The translations under genes were made by a program, and so were the position numbers. DNA of 64,000 bases. It comes from Xenorhabdus hominickii (lineage in GTDB: Bacteria; Pseudomonadota; Gammaproteobacteria; Enterobacterales; Enterobacteriaceae). How positions within the stretch are numbered: the stretch's first letter is position 1; every line of letters starts with the position of its first letter. The notes under the pieces are model-generated. The model was not told where the DNA came from. It was given only the letters and a program-made list of their open reading frames with translations, and searched no databases. Shown in pieces: positions 1 to 9,905 of the stretch. The stretch is from contig NZ_NJAI01000004.1 in NCBI RefSeq assembly GCF_002632725.1, positions 431,564 to 495,563 of the forward strand, given 5' to 3'.

Positions 1-885
1 GAAGCAACCAATGATGATAAATTAAATCGTACTATCTATGATGCCAGAAATAAGGAGGAGTTTCCGGGAGAAAAATTATCTCGAAGTGAAGGCATGTCTG
101 AGGATACGGATATTTATGTTAATGAAGCTTATGATTATCTTGGAAAGACTCATGAATTCTATAAAAAGATTTTTGGCCGTAATTCACTCGATAACTACGG
201 ACTAAAATTAGTTGCCACAGTACATTATGGTAAAAACTATTTGAATGCATTTTGGTCTAGAAAACAAATGGTATTCGGTGATGGCGATGGACAATACTTT
301 AATCGTTTTACTTCTTCCATTGATGTTATAGCTCATGAATTAACCCATGGTGTCATTGAAAGCGAAGCAAAACTTCATTATGCCTATCAATCTGGTGCCC
401 TAAATGAATCCATCGCAGATGTATTTGGCATCATGGTGAAACAATATTTCGATAATCAAAAAGCCGACGAATCTAATTGGTTATTAGGAGAAGGTTTACT
501 AGGCCCAAAACTTAATCCAGATAATAAACCCGACCTTGCTTTACGTAACTTTATTCATCCAGGAACCGCTTTTCCCGGAGATAGACAAGTGGGACACATG
601 GACAAATACGAAAAATTACCTTTCACAATAGATAATGGCGGCGTTCATATATTCTCAGGGATTCCTAACAGGGCATTTTATTTAGTGGCAATTGAGCTGG
701 GAGGCTACGCCTGGGAGCGAGCAGGAAAAATATGGTACGAAACGTTATTAGATGAGCAATTATCTTCAGATGCAGATTTTGAGGATTTTGCCAAATTGAC
801 TGTTGAAAATGCTGAGAAATTATTTGACAACCAAATTTCAAATATTGTCAGTAACTGTTGGAAAAAAGTCGGAATTATAATTTAA
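1..885 (+). CDS. Protealysin-type M4 zinc metallopeptidase, 5' end outside window
   Basis: Thermolysin-family (M4) secreted or exported zinc endopeptidase. The frame is open from base 1, upstream of the first ATG at 94, and its first residues (LNRTIYDA) match the end of the propeptide in the next gene, so the true start lies outside the window. Zinc-binding HELTH is at bases 334-348, the third ligand Glu lies in ALNES (about 397-411), and the catalytic-His region is NGGVHIFSGIPNRAF. The C-terminal alpha-helical domain is complete. It is a close paralogue of the gene at 1128 on the same strand, 242 bp away. Related enzymes (protealysin; PrtS of Photorhabdus) are linked to insect pathogenicity. 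No emfourin-type inhibitor gene is visible downstream. Confidence 0.9.
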   Translation, partial: EATNDDKLNRTIYDARNKEEFPGEKLSRSEGMSEDTDIYVNEAYDYLGKTHEFYKKIFGRNSLDNYGLKLVATVHYGKNYLNAFWSRKQMVFGDGDGQYFNRFTSSIDVIAHELTHGVIESEAKLHYAYQSGALNESIADVFGIMVKQYFDNQKADESNWLLGEGLLGPKLNPDNKPDLALRNFIHPGTAFPGDRQVGHMDKYEKLPFTIDNGGVHIFSGIPNRAFYLVAIELGGYAWERAGKIWYETLLDEQLSSDADFEDFAKLTVENAEKLFDNQISNIVSNCWKKVGIII

Positions 886-1127
886 AAAAATCAGGTTAAA
901 TTAACATTAACACAATATCAACCAATACTTAAAACAGTAATATTAAGATAAATATGGATTATTTATAATATAGTCAAGGATGACTCTTTCTTATATTTAC
1001 AAATTAATGTTTTAAGTTACCCCTTAATCGCTTTCCATTAGTAGAAAATACTACTATTTTGATTAATAATTAATTCAGGATCTAAAAATAAAAACATGCA
1101 CAACATCTAAAAAGCGGGGGTACTATT

Positions 1128-2192
1128 ATGCTAAACAATCAAAATAAATTAAACAAATCAGGTATTATTCCTCCTTCTCTATTGGAGTATATTGTTAAAA
1201 ATTGCAATCAAAGCGATAAGGCTTATATATTAAAAACATTAAACCATGTTTATAACCTAATGAGCAAACCCACTGAAATTGGTAGTTTAATCGATGAATA
1301 TAAACCAGGATTTGATAGTCAATTAGATCGAACAATTTATGATGCTGAACATCAGGATAACTATCCAGGAAAAGCATTAATTCTAAATGAAGGTATGAAT
1401 ACAAGTACTAATACAGCAGCTAATGAAGCTTATAATTATATTGGTAAGACATATGAATTCTATAAAAAAATCTTTGGTCGTAATTCAATTGATAACCAAG
1501 GCCTTAAGTTAGTTGCTACCGTGCATTACCGAACAAACTATGTGAACGCATTCTGGGATGATCATCAAATGGTTTTTGGGGATGGCTATGCTCCATATTT
1601 TAATTGCTTCACCTCTTGCATTGATATTGCCGCACATGAATTAACTCACGGGGTAACTGAATGTGAAGCAAACCTTGATTATGCTTATCAATCCGGTGCA
1701 CTAAATGAGTCTATCTCTGATGTGTTCGGTATTATGGTAAAGCAATACGCAAACAACCAAAAAGCCACTGAATCTGATTGGTTGATAGGTCAAGGAATAT
1801 TTGGTCCAGCACTTAATCCAAACAATAGCCCTGATATTGCTTTACGATCATTGAAAAATCCGGGCACAGCTCATCCTACAGATGATCAAATAGGGCATAT
1901 GGATCAGTATCAAGACTTACCTTTTAGAGATGATAACGGAGGCGTTCATAAATACTCAGGAATTCCCAATAAGGCATTCTATTTGCTGGCAACATCACTA
2001 GGCGGTTATTCATGGGAACAAGCCGGGAAGATTTGGTATGAAACATTATTGGACAAACGTTTATCCAATAAAGCTAGTTTTGATGATTTTGCAGCATTAA
2101 CCGTTAACAATGCAGAGAAATTATTTGGTAAGCAACTTTCCATTGCTGTAATTGATGCTTGGTCTCAGGTTGGGATCCTGCTTAATCAATAA
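1128..2192 (+). CDS. Protealysin-type M4 zinc metallopeptidase (full length)
   Basis: Complete 354-residue M4 metallopeptidase without a classical signal peptide, as is usual for protealysins. Residues about 1-75 are the short propeptide (IIPPSLLEYIV near the N-terminus, then RTIYDA), followed by the peptidase domain. Zinc motif HELTH is at residues 170-174, third ligand Glu in ALNES, active-site His in NGGVHKYSGIPNKAFYLL. It shares long identical stretches with the partial gene before it, so the pair arose by tandem duplication. The purine-rich stretch AAAAAGCGGGGG ending about 7 bases before ATG is a weak ribosome-binding site. A strong terminator follows at 2293. It may act on insect or host proteins, but the substrate cannot be read from sequence. 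Confidence 0.93.
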   Translation: MLNNQNKLNKSGIIPPSLLEYIVKNCNQSDKAYILKTLNHVYNLMSKPTEIGSLIDEYKPGFDSQLDRTIYDAEHQDNYPGKALILNEGMNTSTNTAANEAYNYIGKTYEFYKKIFGRNSIDNQGLKLVATVHYRTNYVNAFWDDHQMVFGDGYAPYFNCFTSCIDIAAHELTHGVTECEANLDYAYQSGALNESISDVFGIMVKQYANNQKATESDWLIGQGIFGPALNPNNSPDIALRSLKNPGTAHPTDDQIGHMDQYQDLPFRDDNGGVHKYSGIPNKAFYLLATSLGGYSWEQAGKIWYETLLDKRLSNKASFDDFAALTVNNAEKLFGKQLSIAVIDAWSQVGILLNQ

Positions 2193-2292
2193 AAAATATA
2201 TTTTAATAGACTTCAAATTCCAACATCGCCAATAGGTAGCAATTTAAAATATAAATTTATTTTTTCATTAAAAATATATTCAATGTATTTTT

Positions 2293-2331
2293 ATCAATAA
2301 AGCACCAATAAATGGTGCTTTATTGATTTTT
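2293..2331 (+). terminator. Intrinsic terminator after M4 peptidase
   Basis: Perfect 15-bp stem (ATCAATAAAGCACCA at 2293-2307 with TGGTGCTTTATTGAT at 2313-2327), 5-nt loop, then TTTTATC. It lies 100 bp downstream of the second M4 gene. Confidence 0.85.
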
Positions 2332-2342
2332 ATCAAAAAATG

Positions 2343-2402
2343 CATACCCAATGAATTTAGAGTTGCAGCGTGACGGCAAGATAACGAATCTCCGAGAGCA
2401 TG
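2343..2402. repeat. Decayed half of the TATACCC-ended repeat
   Basis: ATACCCAATGAATTTAGAG followed by TTGCAGCG resembles one arm of the fuller element at 3450-3592 read in reverse, but the partner arm is not recognisable. The whole gap 2193-2888 holds only this remnant, the terminator at 2293, the repeat at 2662 and AT-rich sequence without a supportable gene. Confidence 0.5.
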
Positions 2403-2661
2403 ACTAACAATGTAGCTGAGGTTAATGATACGATATCTTGTTACAAACAGCACAATGATTGGTTGTTTGCAAAGAAAATCCTTAATTAGTGGAATAGAGG
2501 CCGAACATTTGTAATGTTAACGAATCGGAACTACAAGCATGAACAGAATCCGTGGTAAGCAACTCGATATGCGAAAAAGAGTCACATTTTTTCTGGCAGG
2601 AACATAGAATAAGTCAGCCCCTTGCTCTTTGATTAAAAATTAATCATACTGTTATTTAGAA

Positions 2662-2800
2662 TCTATCCAAGTAGATGTATATTCTTGCAGTTAGTTTGAA
2701 CACGGACTGAGCGCAGAAACTGGAGCATACACGTAGTACGCGAGAATTTTGAGTACAGCCCAGGTTCAAAATGACAAATAAAATAATCTAATGGGATAGA
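2662..2800. repeat. 139-bp element with terminal inverted repeats (MITE-like)
   Basis: Bounded by TCTATCC (2662-2668) and GGATAGA (2794-2800), with an inner inverted pair TTTGAAC (2695-2701) and GTTCAAA (2764-2770). It encodes nothing. The nested inverted arms suggest a non-autonomous mobile or folded repeat unit. I infer it is a dispersed repeat of this genome, but only one copy is in the window. Confidence 0.5.
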
Positions 2801-2888
2801 CTCGTAGTGACTAGCGCGGTTAGTTTGGTTAATATTTAAGCCACATAAATTTTAAACGAACGAATTAACGCACAAGCAGGGTATAATT

Positions 2889-3089
2889 ATGCAAGATAGT
2901 GAAACAAGAAAACACAATATAATTCCTCCTTATCTTCTGGAACATATTGCTAAAGGTTGTGATGAAAATGACAAAGCGTGTATATTGAGAACATTAGAGC
3001 ACGTTAATAAACTCATGAAAGATTCTGTTAAAGAGGACGCATTAAATCCAAAAGACATAAATTCTATTAATAAAAATAAAGGAAATTAA
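2889..3089 (+). CDS. Orphan M4 propeptide-like small protein
   Basis: 66 residues. Residues about 10-43 (IIPPYLLEHIAKG, then DKACILRTLEHVNKLM) clearly match the start of the propeptide of the full M4 gene at 1128 (IIPPSLLEYIV, DKAYILKTLNHVYNLM). The following 23 residues are lysine/asparagine-rich and unlike the peptidase, and no catalytic domain follows in any frame before 3450. It has its own ATG with AGCAGGG about 9 bases upstream. It is either the stub left when a third tandem M4 gene lost its catalytic part, or a free-standing propeptide acting in trans as inhibitor or chaperone of the neighbouring enzymes. The trans role is speculation. Confidence 0.6.
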   Translation: MQDSETRKHNIIPPYLLEHIAKGCDENDKACILRTLEHVNKLMKDSVKEDALNPKDINSINKNKGN

Positions 3090-3449
3090 AATTAGTAAAT
3101 AAATCGTCGTCTTTATCCTTGCAATATTCATATTAACAGCAAAGGAATAAGGATGTTCCTTTCTTTATCCATTTTCATTCATAAATATTAATAATCATTA
3201 ACCAAACGAATTTACGCTTTTTTTGCAAAAAAATATTTTTTCATTAGACTAAACACTGTGAATATAAACATGTATTTAGATAAAAAATAAATAACAATGA
3301 AAAAATATATATTGCTAAAATTAAATTTAACTAAATTTCACACAATAAATACTAACAAACTAATAAGCTTAATTTATTATCAATGATATTAAAGACATTA
3401 ATTTAATAAATAAATTCCTAATATAACATTAGGCAATAAGTTAAAATCC
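3090..3449. other. AT-rich gap without gene
   Basis: Very AT-rich stretch between the orphan propeptide and the repeat at 3450. I see no ORF with a recognisable product and no remnant of an M4 catalytic domain. Confidence 0.6.
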
Positions 3450-3592
3450 TATACCCATCATCTTTCAAGTTGCCGCTTTGTTGGCTACATTCACTCATCC
3501 CAGTCACAGTAGTTATAAACATAGAGTTAGCTATGCTTCTGGGAATTCGTTTCCAAGGCATCAGCGCTGCATCTTGAAATCCATTGGGTATA
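3450..3592. repeat. 143-bp TATACCC/GGGTATA-ended repeat (fullest copy)
   Basis: Starts TATACCC and ends GGGTATA. The inner arms TTTCAAGTTGC (3462 onward) and GCATCTTGAAATC (about 3569-3581) are related in inverted orientation. Shorter or degenerate relatives lie at 5244-5312, 38742-38784, 51729-51783 and 2343-2402. It lies between the M4 block and der, downstream of der's stop. Confidence 0.75.
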
Positions 3593-3621
3593 GTCTTTTG
3601 TTTATTGCATCATTTAAATCA

Positions 3622-5112
3622 TTAACGCTTCTTCAAATGTGACATTAAGCGTTTGCGTTTACGAAGCTGTGTAGCCGTCAAGTTATTTTTCTTACCTGCG
3701 AAAGGGTTAGCACCTTCTTTAAATTGAATACGAATAGGTGTTCCCATCACGTTTAAAGAACGGCGGAAATAATTCATCAAATAACGCTTATAGGAATCAG
3801 GTAAATCGGTCACCTGATTGCCATGGATTACAACGATAGGTGGGTTGTGTCCGCCAGTATGAGCGTATTTCATTTTAACCCTACGACCACGGATCATCGG
3901 CGGCTGGTGATCATCTTCTGCCATACGCATAATACGCGTCAGCAGCGAAGTACTAACGCGTCGCGTCGCACTTTCATAAGCTTCCAGTATTGATTCAAAT
4001 AAGTTGCCAACACCACTACCATGCAGCGCAGAAATGAAGTGAACACGGGCAAAATCAACAAAGCCAAGACGCAAATCCATCATATCTTTAACGTGATCTC
4101 TATCTTCCTGACTCATGCCATCCCATTTGTTGACCGCAATGACCAGCGAACGACCACTGTTAAGAATAAAACCAAGCAGAGAGAGATCTTGATCAGAAAT
4201 ACCTTCGCGAGCATCCACCACCAACAGAACAACGTTGGCATCCTCAATGGCCTGAAGTGTTTTGATAACGGAAAACTTTTCAACGGATTCGGTCACTTTT
4301 CCACGTTTACGAACACCCGCCGTATCAATCAGGATATATTCACGATCCTCACGTTCCATTGGGATATAAATGCTGTCACGGGTTGTGCCCGGCATGTCAT
4401 AAACGACAACGCGCTCTTCACCCAAAATACGGTTAGTCAATGTGGATTTACCCACATTTGGGCGACCAACAATCGCAAGTTTCAGAGGCAGGGTGGTTGG
4501 ATCAAAAGCCTCTTCCTCTTCTTCCAACTCTTCAGCTTCAAGCTCAGCCTGTTCCAGCTCAGCCCAATAAGCTGCATTAGCCTCTTCTTCTGTTAACTCA
4601 ACTTCTTCTGTTTCTTCTTTGTCGGAAAAAGGAAGCAACACACGCTCAATAAGCTGTGTTACTCCACGGCCGTGCGAGGCAGCGATGGAATAAATATCTC
4701 CCAATCCCAGAGAGTAGAATTCAGCAATAGAGGTATCAATATCAATACCATCAGTCTTGTTTGCCACCAAAAAGGTCGCCTTTTCACGGCTGCGCAGATG
4801 TTTGGCAATAGCATGATCTGCCGGCATCATCCCCGATCTGGCATCAACCATGAATAGAACAATATCGGCTTCTTCAATCGCCATCAGAGATTGCGCAGCC
4901 ATGTGTGTTTCTACGCCATCTTCTGTACCATCAATACCTCCGGTATCAACGATGATAAATTCCTGTCCTTCGACTTCTGCCCGTCCATATTTACGATCTC
5001 GGGTTAAGCCAGGGAAGTCCGCTACCAGCGCATCTCTGGTTCGGGTTAAACGGTTAAATAAGGTGGATTTTCCAACATTGGGGCGCCCAACCAGCGCAAC
5101 GACAGGTATCAT
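3622..5112 (-). CDS. der: GTPase Der (EngA), ribosome biogenesis
   Basis: Essential tandem-domain GTPase that helps mature the 50S ribosomal subunit. The 496 residues hold G domain 1 ([11 protein letters not shown] near residue 8, DTGGI, NKTD), an unusually acidic Glu-rich linker, G domain 2 ([28 protein letters not shown]) and a basic KH-like C-terminal domain. I chose the ATG at 5112 (MIPVVALVG), the conserved N-terminus, which has GAGG upstream; an in-frame start at 5184 would add 24 unconserved residues. It is last in the hisS-yfgM-bamB-der series but is separated from bamB by a terminator-like hairpin and a repeat. Confidence 0.97.
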   Translation of the reverse strand: MIPVVALVGRPNVGKSTLFNRLTRTRDALVADFPGLTRDRKYGRAEVEGQEFIIVDTGGIDGTEDGVETHMAAQSLMAIEEADIVLFMVDARSGMMPADHAIAKHLRSREKATFLVANKTDGIDIDTSIAEFYSLGLGDIYSIAASHGRGVTQLIERVLLPFSDKEETEEVELTEEEANAAYWAELEQAELEAEELEEEEEAFDPTTLPLKLAIVGRPNVGKSTLTNRILGEERVVVYDMPGTTRDSIYIPMEREDREYILIDTAGVRKRGKVTESVEKFSVIKTLQAIEDANVVLLVVDAREGISDQDLSLLGFILNSGRSLVIAVNKWDGMSQEDRDHVKDMMDLRLGFVDFARVHFISALHGSGVGNLFESILEAYESATRRVSTSLLTRIMRMAEDDHQPPMIRGRRVKMKYAHTGGHNPPIVVIHGNQVTDLPDSYKRYLMNYFRRSLNVMGTPIRIQFKEGANPFAGKKNNLTATQLRKRKRLMSHLKKR

Positions 5113-5191
5113 TTTTGATGCCTCATGACTAAATTTAAATCGATATCCTGCTGGCAGTGATCCACTCAACATCGTGCACCACAACAGGATA

Positions 5192-5240
5192 CTAAAAAGA
5201 CGAAACGGCCCCTGTTATTGTCAGGAGCCGTATAGTTTCG
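5192..5240 (-). terminator. Intrinsic terminator between bamB and der
   Basis: On the minus strand a stem of CGGCTCCTG with CAGGGGCCG, extended by CGAAAC/GTTTCG around a small bulge, is followed by TCTTTTTAGT. It suggests that much bamB transcription stops before der, which would then need its own start between here and 5113. Confidence 0.65.
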
Positions 5241-5243
5241 TGT

Positions 5244-5312
5244 TATACCCTTCATCTTTCAAGTTGCCGCTTGTTGATTAACTGCTCAGCAACTTGATAT
5301 CTATCGGGTATA
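5244..5312. repeat. 69-bp internally deleted copy of the TATACCC repeat
   Basis: Begins TATACCC, continues with CATCTTTCAAGTTGCCGC like the element at 3450, and ends with CGGGTATA. The centre is missing compared with the 143-bp copy. It sits in the bamB-der gap. Confidence 0.7.
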
Positions 5313-5347
5313 TATAACATTACATATCGTTAAAACACGTTCTGGTA

Positions 5348-6520
5348 TTAGCGAGTATATAGGTAAACCGTCCCATCCTTCGCTTGTACCATCAGTTTAT
5401 CGCTGGCAACAACCGGACGACTCAACAGGCCAGAACCATCAACCTTATTCTGAGCGACAAATTTGCCATCAGCGATATTCAACCAATGAAGGTAACCTTC
5501 GCCATCTCCAACAACCAGATAACCATTATACATTTCTGGTGCGGTCAAATTACGGTGCAAGAGATCACTTTGTGCCCACAATGTAACACCATCACTCTTG
5601 CGCAAAGACAAAATACGGTCATCTTGGTCGACAATAAAAATATTGTCACCCGTTACAACCATATCGTTTACAGAACCTAAATCACGTTTCCAGATGATTT
5701 GAGCAGAACGCATATCCATCGCCACTAAATTGCCGTTATAAGCAATGGCATAAATGGTATTGTCAGAAACAACTGGCGTCATATCAACATCATTTAAGCG
5801 ATCAATTTCAGTAGAGCCCGTTACCTGAGAAATGCGCTGCTGCCAAATTAACTGTCCTTGTGAAAGCATAACGGCATTGATTAGGCCATTATCACCACCG
5901 ACTATTGCTGCACCATAGGCTACAGCAGGGGCTGATTCACCACGAACGGATAATGAAGGTGTATCCATGTTAACTGACCAAACAATACTACCATCAGTTT
6001 CATGTAACGCCTGCAACATACCATTGCCGGTATGGATCAGAACAAGCCCATCACTCACAACAGGGCGAGACAAAGCTTCACCTGCAACCGTTGATTCCCA
6101 TACAACTTTACCGTCCGTTGTATTCAGTGCGATGACTTTTGCCTTTTCCGTACCGACATACAGACGGTCACCAGATACGGTCAGACCACCAGAGAGCAAT
6201 GCCGGCAAGCGTGATGATAGCAGGCCTGCATTTTCTGATAAATCCGTTGCCCACAGCTCCTTACCGCTATCTATATCAAGGGCTTTCACAACCCCCTTGC
6301 GGTCAGCAACGTAAACCGTTGACCCCTGCCAAGCTGGTGACAGGTGGGAGTAATAGCTTCCAACGCCACTCCCAACAGATTTATCCCAAACCACACGAGG
6401 ATTGAAGTGATTTTCAACCTCCGGCAGCGGTGACATCGTTACCGTGTCCTGTTCGCTTGAGCAGCCCGCCAGCAGAACAGAAGCAACCAGCCCAACCAAG
6501 AGTGTTTTTCGCAGTTGCAT
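5348..6520 (-). CDS. bamB: Outer membrane assembly lipoprotein BamB
   Basis: Lipoprotein subunit of the BAM complex, which inserts beta-barrel proteins into the outer membrane from the periplasmic side. 390 residues: lipoprotein signal peptide with lipobox LLAGC (Cys about 20), then repeated PQQ-type beta-propeller blades seen as recurring motifs such as ALDIDSGKELW, ALNTTDGKVVW and ALHETDGSIVW. Length matches the family. It starts 15 bp after yfgM, consistent with co-transcription with hisS-yfgM. Confidence 0.97.
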   Translation of the reverse strand: MQLRKTLLVGLVASVLLAGCSSEQDTVTMSPLPEVENHFNPRVVWDKSVGSGVGSYYSHLSPAWQGSTVYVADRKGVVKALDIDSGKELWATDLSENAGLLSSRLPALLSGGLTVSGDRLYVGTEKAKVIALNTTDGKVVWESTVAGEALSRPVVSDGLVLIHTGNGMLQALHETDGSIVWSVNMDTPSLSVRGESAPAVAYGAAIVGGDNGLINAVMLSQGQLIWQQRISQVTGSTEIDRLNDVDMTPVVSDNTIYAIAYNGNLVAMDMRSAQIIWKRDLGSVNDMVVTGDNIFIVDQDDRILSLRKSDGVTLWAQSDLLHRNLTAPEMYNGYLVVGDGEGYLHWLNIADGKFVAQNKVDGSGLLSRPVVASDKLMVQAKDGTVYLYTR

Positions 6521-6535
6521 TAGAAGTTAGCTCCC

Positions 6536-7156
6536 TTAGTTGGATAAGTTATTAAGTTTAATTTTGACAAGATCTTTCATTGCCGGAGGACCATCCAAGT
6601 CGAGCCCCTTGGAATAAGCAGCTCGTGCGCCAGCAATATCCCCTTTTTTCGCCAGAATATCCCCACGGATCTCTTCTGACACGGACAACCAGCCTTTACC
6701 TTTAACCTGTTCCAGCGTTTTCAATGCAGCATCTGTTTTATCTTCTGCCAATTGAACCCGAGCCAAACGAAGGCTGGAAAGAGACTGCATATTTTCGTCC
6801 TTGGCTTTGCCTGATGCCGCCAGCAAACTTTTCTCTGCCTGAGGCAATTCATTCTGCCCTACTGCATGTTTAGCTAGTTCCAACTCAGCCATCACGCCAT
6901 AGATATTATTCGTTTCATTCGCGAATTTCTCTACGGCAGCAATGCCTGCTTTCGAATCCGACGCCAGCGATTTGTTCAACGTTTCAAATGTAACTGCCGT
7001 CTCATACAATTGATTTGTCTGATGAGTCTGCCAGTAACGCCAACCAATCAGAGCACCAACGCCCAACACCAAACCAACAGCGAGGTATTTACCGTTGGTG
7101 ACAAAAAAACGCTTTATTGCATCAACTTGTTCAGTTTCAGTGGTATAGACTTCCAC
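6536..7156 (-). CDS. yfgM: YfgM, ancillary SecYEG translocon subunit
   Basis: 206-residue inner membrane protein anchored by one N-terminal segment (about residues 23-43, YLAVGLVLGVGALIGWRYW) with a periplasmic TPR-like domain. The family associates with SecYEG and PpiD and moderates the Rcs response in E. coli. It lies 11 bp downstream of hisS and 15 bp upstream of bamB, the standard enterobacterial arrangement. Nothing unusual seen. Confidence 0.95.
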   Translation of the reverse strand: MEVYTTETEQVDAIKRFFVTNGKYLAVGLVLGVGALIGWRYWQTHQTNQLYETAVTFETLNKSLASDSKAGIAAVEKFANETNNIYGVMAELELAKHAVGQNELPQAEKSLLAASGKAKDENMQSLSSLRLARVQLAEDKTDAALKTLEQVKGKGWLSVSEEIRGDILAKKGDIAGARAAYSKGLDLDGPPAMKDLVKIKLNNLSN

Positions 7157-7167
7157 AGAGTCTCTCC

Positions 7168-8445
7168 TTAGCCTAAAAGTTCGCTCAAACGCGCTGCGAT
7201 CGTTTGTTGTGGCAATGTTTCTTGTTCACCGTTACGTAAATCTTTCACCGTAACATTGCCAGCTTGAATTTCATCTTCTCCAAGGATCAGAGCAATTTTA
7301 GCTCCATGCTTATTCGCACGCGCCAATTGTTTTTTAAAGTTACCGCCGCCATGGTTGGTCATCAGACGTAATGCTGGCAGTTCATCACGGATTTTCTCTG
7401 CCAGTATCAATACAGCTTGTTGACATCCTTCACCAAAAGAGGAGAAATAAACATCAGCAACAGTCAAATCGGTAACAAAATCAGGGTTTACTTCTTGCAC
7501 TAACAGAACCATACGTTCCATTCCCATTGCAAAACCAACCGCTGGTGTTGATTTTCCTCCTAATTGCTCAACCAAACCGTCGTAACGTCCACCAGCACAG
7601 ATCGTTCCCTGTGCACCTAAGGCGGATGTTACCCATTCAAAAACAGTGCGGTTGTAGTAATCAAGACCGCGGACCAGACGCTGATTGATGCGATATGTAA
7701 TACCAGCACTATCGAGGATCTGGCACAGACCATCAAAATGTTCTTTTGATTCGGCATCAAGATAATCAAACAGTTCCGGAGCATCATTAAGAAGTTGCTG
7801 AACTTCAGGATTTTTTGAATCCAAGACACGCAGAGGATTGGTATACATGCGACGCAGACAGTCTTCGTCCAGCTTCTCTTTGTGTTGTTCAAGGAATGCG
7901 ACCAATGCTTCACGGTAATTTGCACGGGCTTCCAGTGAACCAATAGAGTTCAATTCAAGTGTAACGTGATCAGCAATACCCAGCTCGCGCCACCAACGTG
8001 CAGTCATTAAAATCATTTCAGCATCAATATCCGGCCCTTGCAGACCAAACACTTCAGCACCTAACTGGTGAAACTGGCGGTAGCGACCTTTTTGTGGACG
8101 CTCATAGCGGAACATGGGCCCGATATACCATAAACGCTGTTCCTGATTGTACAGCAGACCATGCTGAATACCGGCGCGGACACATCCTGCGGTATTTTCT
8201 GGGCGCAGAGTCAGACTTTCTCCATTGCGGTCGTCAAAGGTATACATTTCTTTTTCGACAACATCTGTCACTTCCCCAATTGCGCGTTTGAATAGCGGGG
8301 TCTGCTCTACAATCGGCGTCCGAATCTCGCTGAAACCATAACCTGACAGCACACGCTTCACCGTAGATTCAACTCGCTGCCAGATGGCTGTTTCAGCGGG
8401 GAGGCAATCGTTCATGCCACGAATAGCTGGGATATTTTTTGCCAC
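7168..8445 (-). CDS. hisS: Histidyl-tRNA synthetase
   Basis: Class II aminoacyl-tRNA synthetase that charges tRNA-His, 425 residues. Visible motifs: motif 2 region [16 protein letters not shown], the histidine-specific [20 protein letters not shown], and a C-terminal anticodon-binding domain from about residue 330. The ATG at 8445 gives the family N-terminus [16 protein letters not shown]. First gene of the hisS-yfgM-bamB run; 195 bp separate it from ispG upstream. Confidence 0.98.
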   Translation of the reverse strand: MAKNIPAIRGMNDCLPAETAIWQRVESTVKRVLSGYGFSEIRTPIVEQTPLFKRAIGEVTDVVEKEMYTFDDRNGESLTLRPENTAGCVRAGIQHGLLYNQEQRLWYIGPMFRYERPQKGRYRQFHQLGAEVFGLQGPDIDAEMILMTARWWRELGIADHVTLELNSIGSLEARANYREALVAFLEQHKEKLDEDCLRRMYTNPLRVLDSKNPEVQQLLNDAPELFDYLDAESKEHFDGLCQILDSAGITYRINQRLVRGLDYYNRTVFEWVTSALGAQGTICAGGRYDGLVEQLGGKSTPAVGFAMGMERMVLLVQEVNPDFVTDLTVADVYFSSFGEGCQQAVLILAEKIRDELPALRLMTNHGGGNFKKQLARANKHGAKIALILGEDEIQAGNVTVKDLRNGEQETLPQQTIAARLSELLG

Positions 8446-8640
8446 GTTTTATTTATCTCTTATTAATATTTCTAAAATAGCGTCGATTATAAAAGCGAAT
8501 ACTTGCAAGGTTCAATCAGCAAACAAGACTATGTCCATACTAAAACCCATACTATATCCTTACATACTATGCCCATAAACCGGATAACCCGATGAGGACA
8601 TAGGTTGGCATATGGTTAGCATGGGCCAGCATTAAGTATA

Positions 8641-9762
8641 TTATTTATCAAGCTGATTAACGTGGATTCTGTTATTGGCGTCAAGGATCGTTGCCTTGGC
8701 ACGGATCTTCGCTTCAAGCTGATCAATCATGTCTTTATTGTCCAAACGCTCTCTTTGACGAATGCCATCTTCATAAAAGCCACTTTTCGTTTTCGCACCC
8801 GTGACACCAAGTGTTGAGACTTCTGCCTCACCCGGACCATTAACCACGCAGCCAATAATTGAAACATCCATCGGAGTGATCAAATCTTCAAGACGCTGTT
8901 CAAGCGCATTGACTGTACCGATGACGTCAAATTCCTGACGTGAGCAGGTTGGACAGGCAATGAAGTTAATACCCCTTGAACGGATACGCAAAGCTTTCAG
9001 GATATCAAAACCGACTTTAACTTCTTCCACCGGATCTGCCGCCAGAGAGATGCGCAATGTATCACCAATCCCTTCTGACAACAAAATGCCCAGACCAATT
9101 GAAGATTTGACCGCCCCCGCACGTGCGCCGCCTGCTTCGGTAATGCCCAGATGCAAAGGTTGATCAATTTTTTGCGCCAATAAACGATAAGCCCCAACAG
9201 CCAAAAAGACGTCCGACGCTTTAACGCTTACTTTAAACTGATTGAAATTCAGGCGATCGAGGATCTCTACATGGCGCATCGCAGATTCCACCAACGCTTC
9301 TGGTGTTGGCTCGCCGTATTTTTCCTGTAGATCTTTTTCCAGCGACCCGCCATTCACCCCAATGCGAATTGGAATGTTATTGTAACGAGCGCAATCCACA
9401 ACCTGACGGACACGTTCCTCATTACCAATATTACCGGGGTTAATACGTAGGCAATCAACGCCATATTCCGCTACCTTCAATGCAATCCGGTAATCGAAAT
9501 GAATGTCGGCAACAAGAGGAACATTGACCTGTTGTTTAATTGATTTGAATGCTTCAGCGGCATCCATTGTTGGAACAGAAACACGAACAATATCAACACC
9601 AACACGTTCTAGCGCTCTGATTTGATTAACCGTCGCTTCAACATCAGTTGTTCGTGTGTTAGTCATTGATTGCACCGCGATGGGTGCTCCATCCCCTACA
9701 GGTACATTACCGACATAAATACGTGAGGATTTGCGTCTTTTTATCGGTGATTCATTATGCAT
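8641..9762 (-). CDS. ispG: 4-hydroxy-3-methylbut-2-en-1-yl diphosphate synthase (flavodoxin)
   Basis: Iron-sulfur enzyme of the non-mevalonate (MEP) isoprenoid pathway; reduces MEcPP to HMBPP. 373 residues with a TIM-barrel N-terminal part ([15 protein letters not shown]) and a C-terminal domain carrying the 4Fe-4S cysteines in [11 protein letters not shown] and [11 protein letters not shown]. It lies downstream of rodZ on the same strand as in E. coli. Its cluster need links it functionally to the isc operon in this window. Confidence 0.98.
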   Translation of the reverse strand: MHNESPIKRRKSSRIYVGNVPVGDGAPIAVQSMTNTRTTDVEATVNQIRALERVGVDIVRVSVPTMDAAEAFKSIKQQVNVPLVADIHFDYRIALKVAEYGVDCLRINPGNIGNEERVRQVVDCARYNNIPIRIGVNGGSLEKDLQEKYGEPTPEALVESAMRHVEILDRLNFNQFKVSVKASDVFLAVGAYRLLAQKIDQPLHLGITEAGGARAGAVKSSIGLGILLSEGIGDTLRISLAADPVEEVKVGFDILKALRIRSRGINFIACPTCSRQEFDVIGTVNALEQRLEDLITPMDVSIIGCVVNGPGEAEVSTLGVTGAKTKSGFYEDGIRQRERLDNKDMIDQLEAKIRAKATILDANNRIHVNQLDK

Positions 9763-9905
9763 TTTTACATTACTCCCCTACATCCCTGTATTTTGTTTAT
9801 AAAATTACAACTATGCTGTGGTGAATAATACACGCTGTAATGAATAATAATACACACAGGCGAACATGTATTTTCCTTCCATGTTCGCCCAAAACGTTAA
9901 AAGTT

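Noticed and set aside
4021..5128. Plus-strand ORFs opposite der
   Set aside because: They run antisense to an intact der frame and have no recognisable domain; they are shadows of its codon pattern.
8446..8640. tRNA or riboswitch upstream of hisS
   Set aside because: The gap has short CCATACTA-like repeats but no cloverleaf or known leader fold that I can see.
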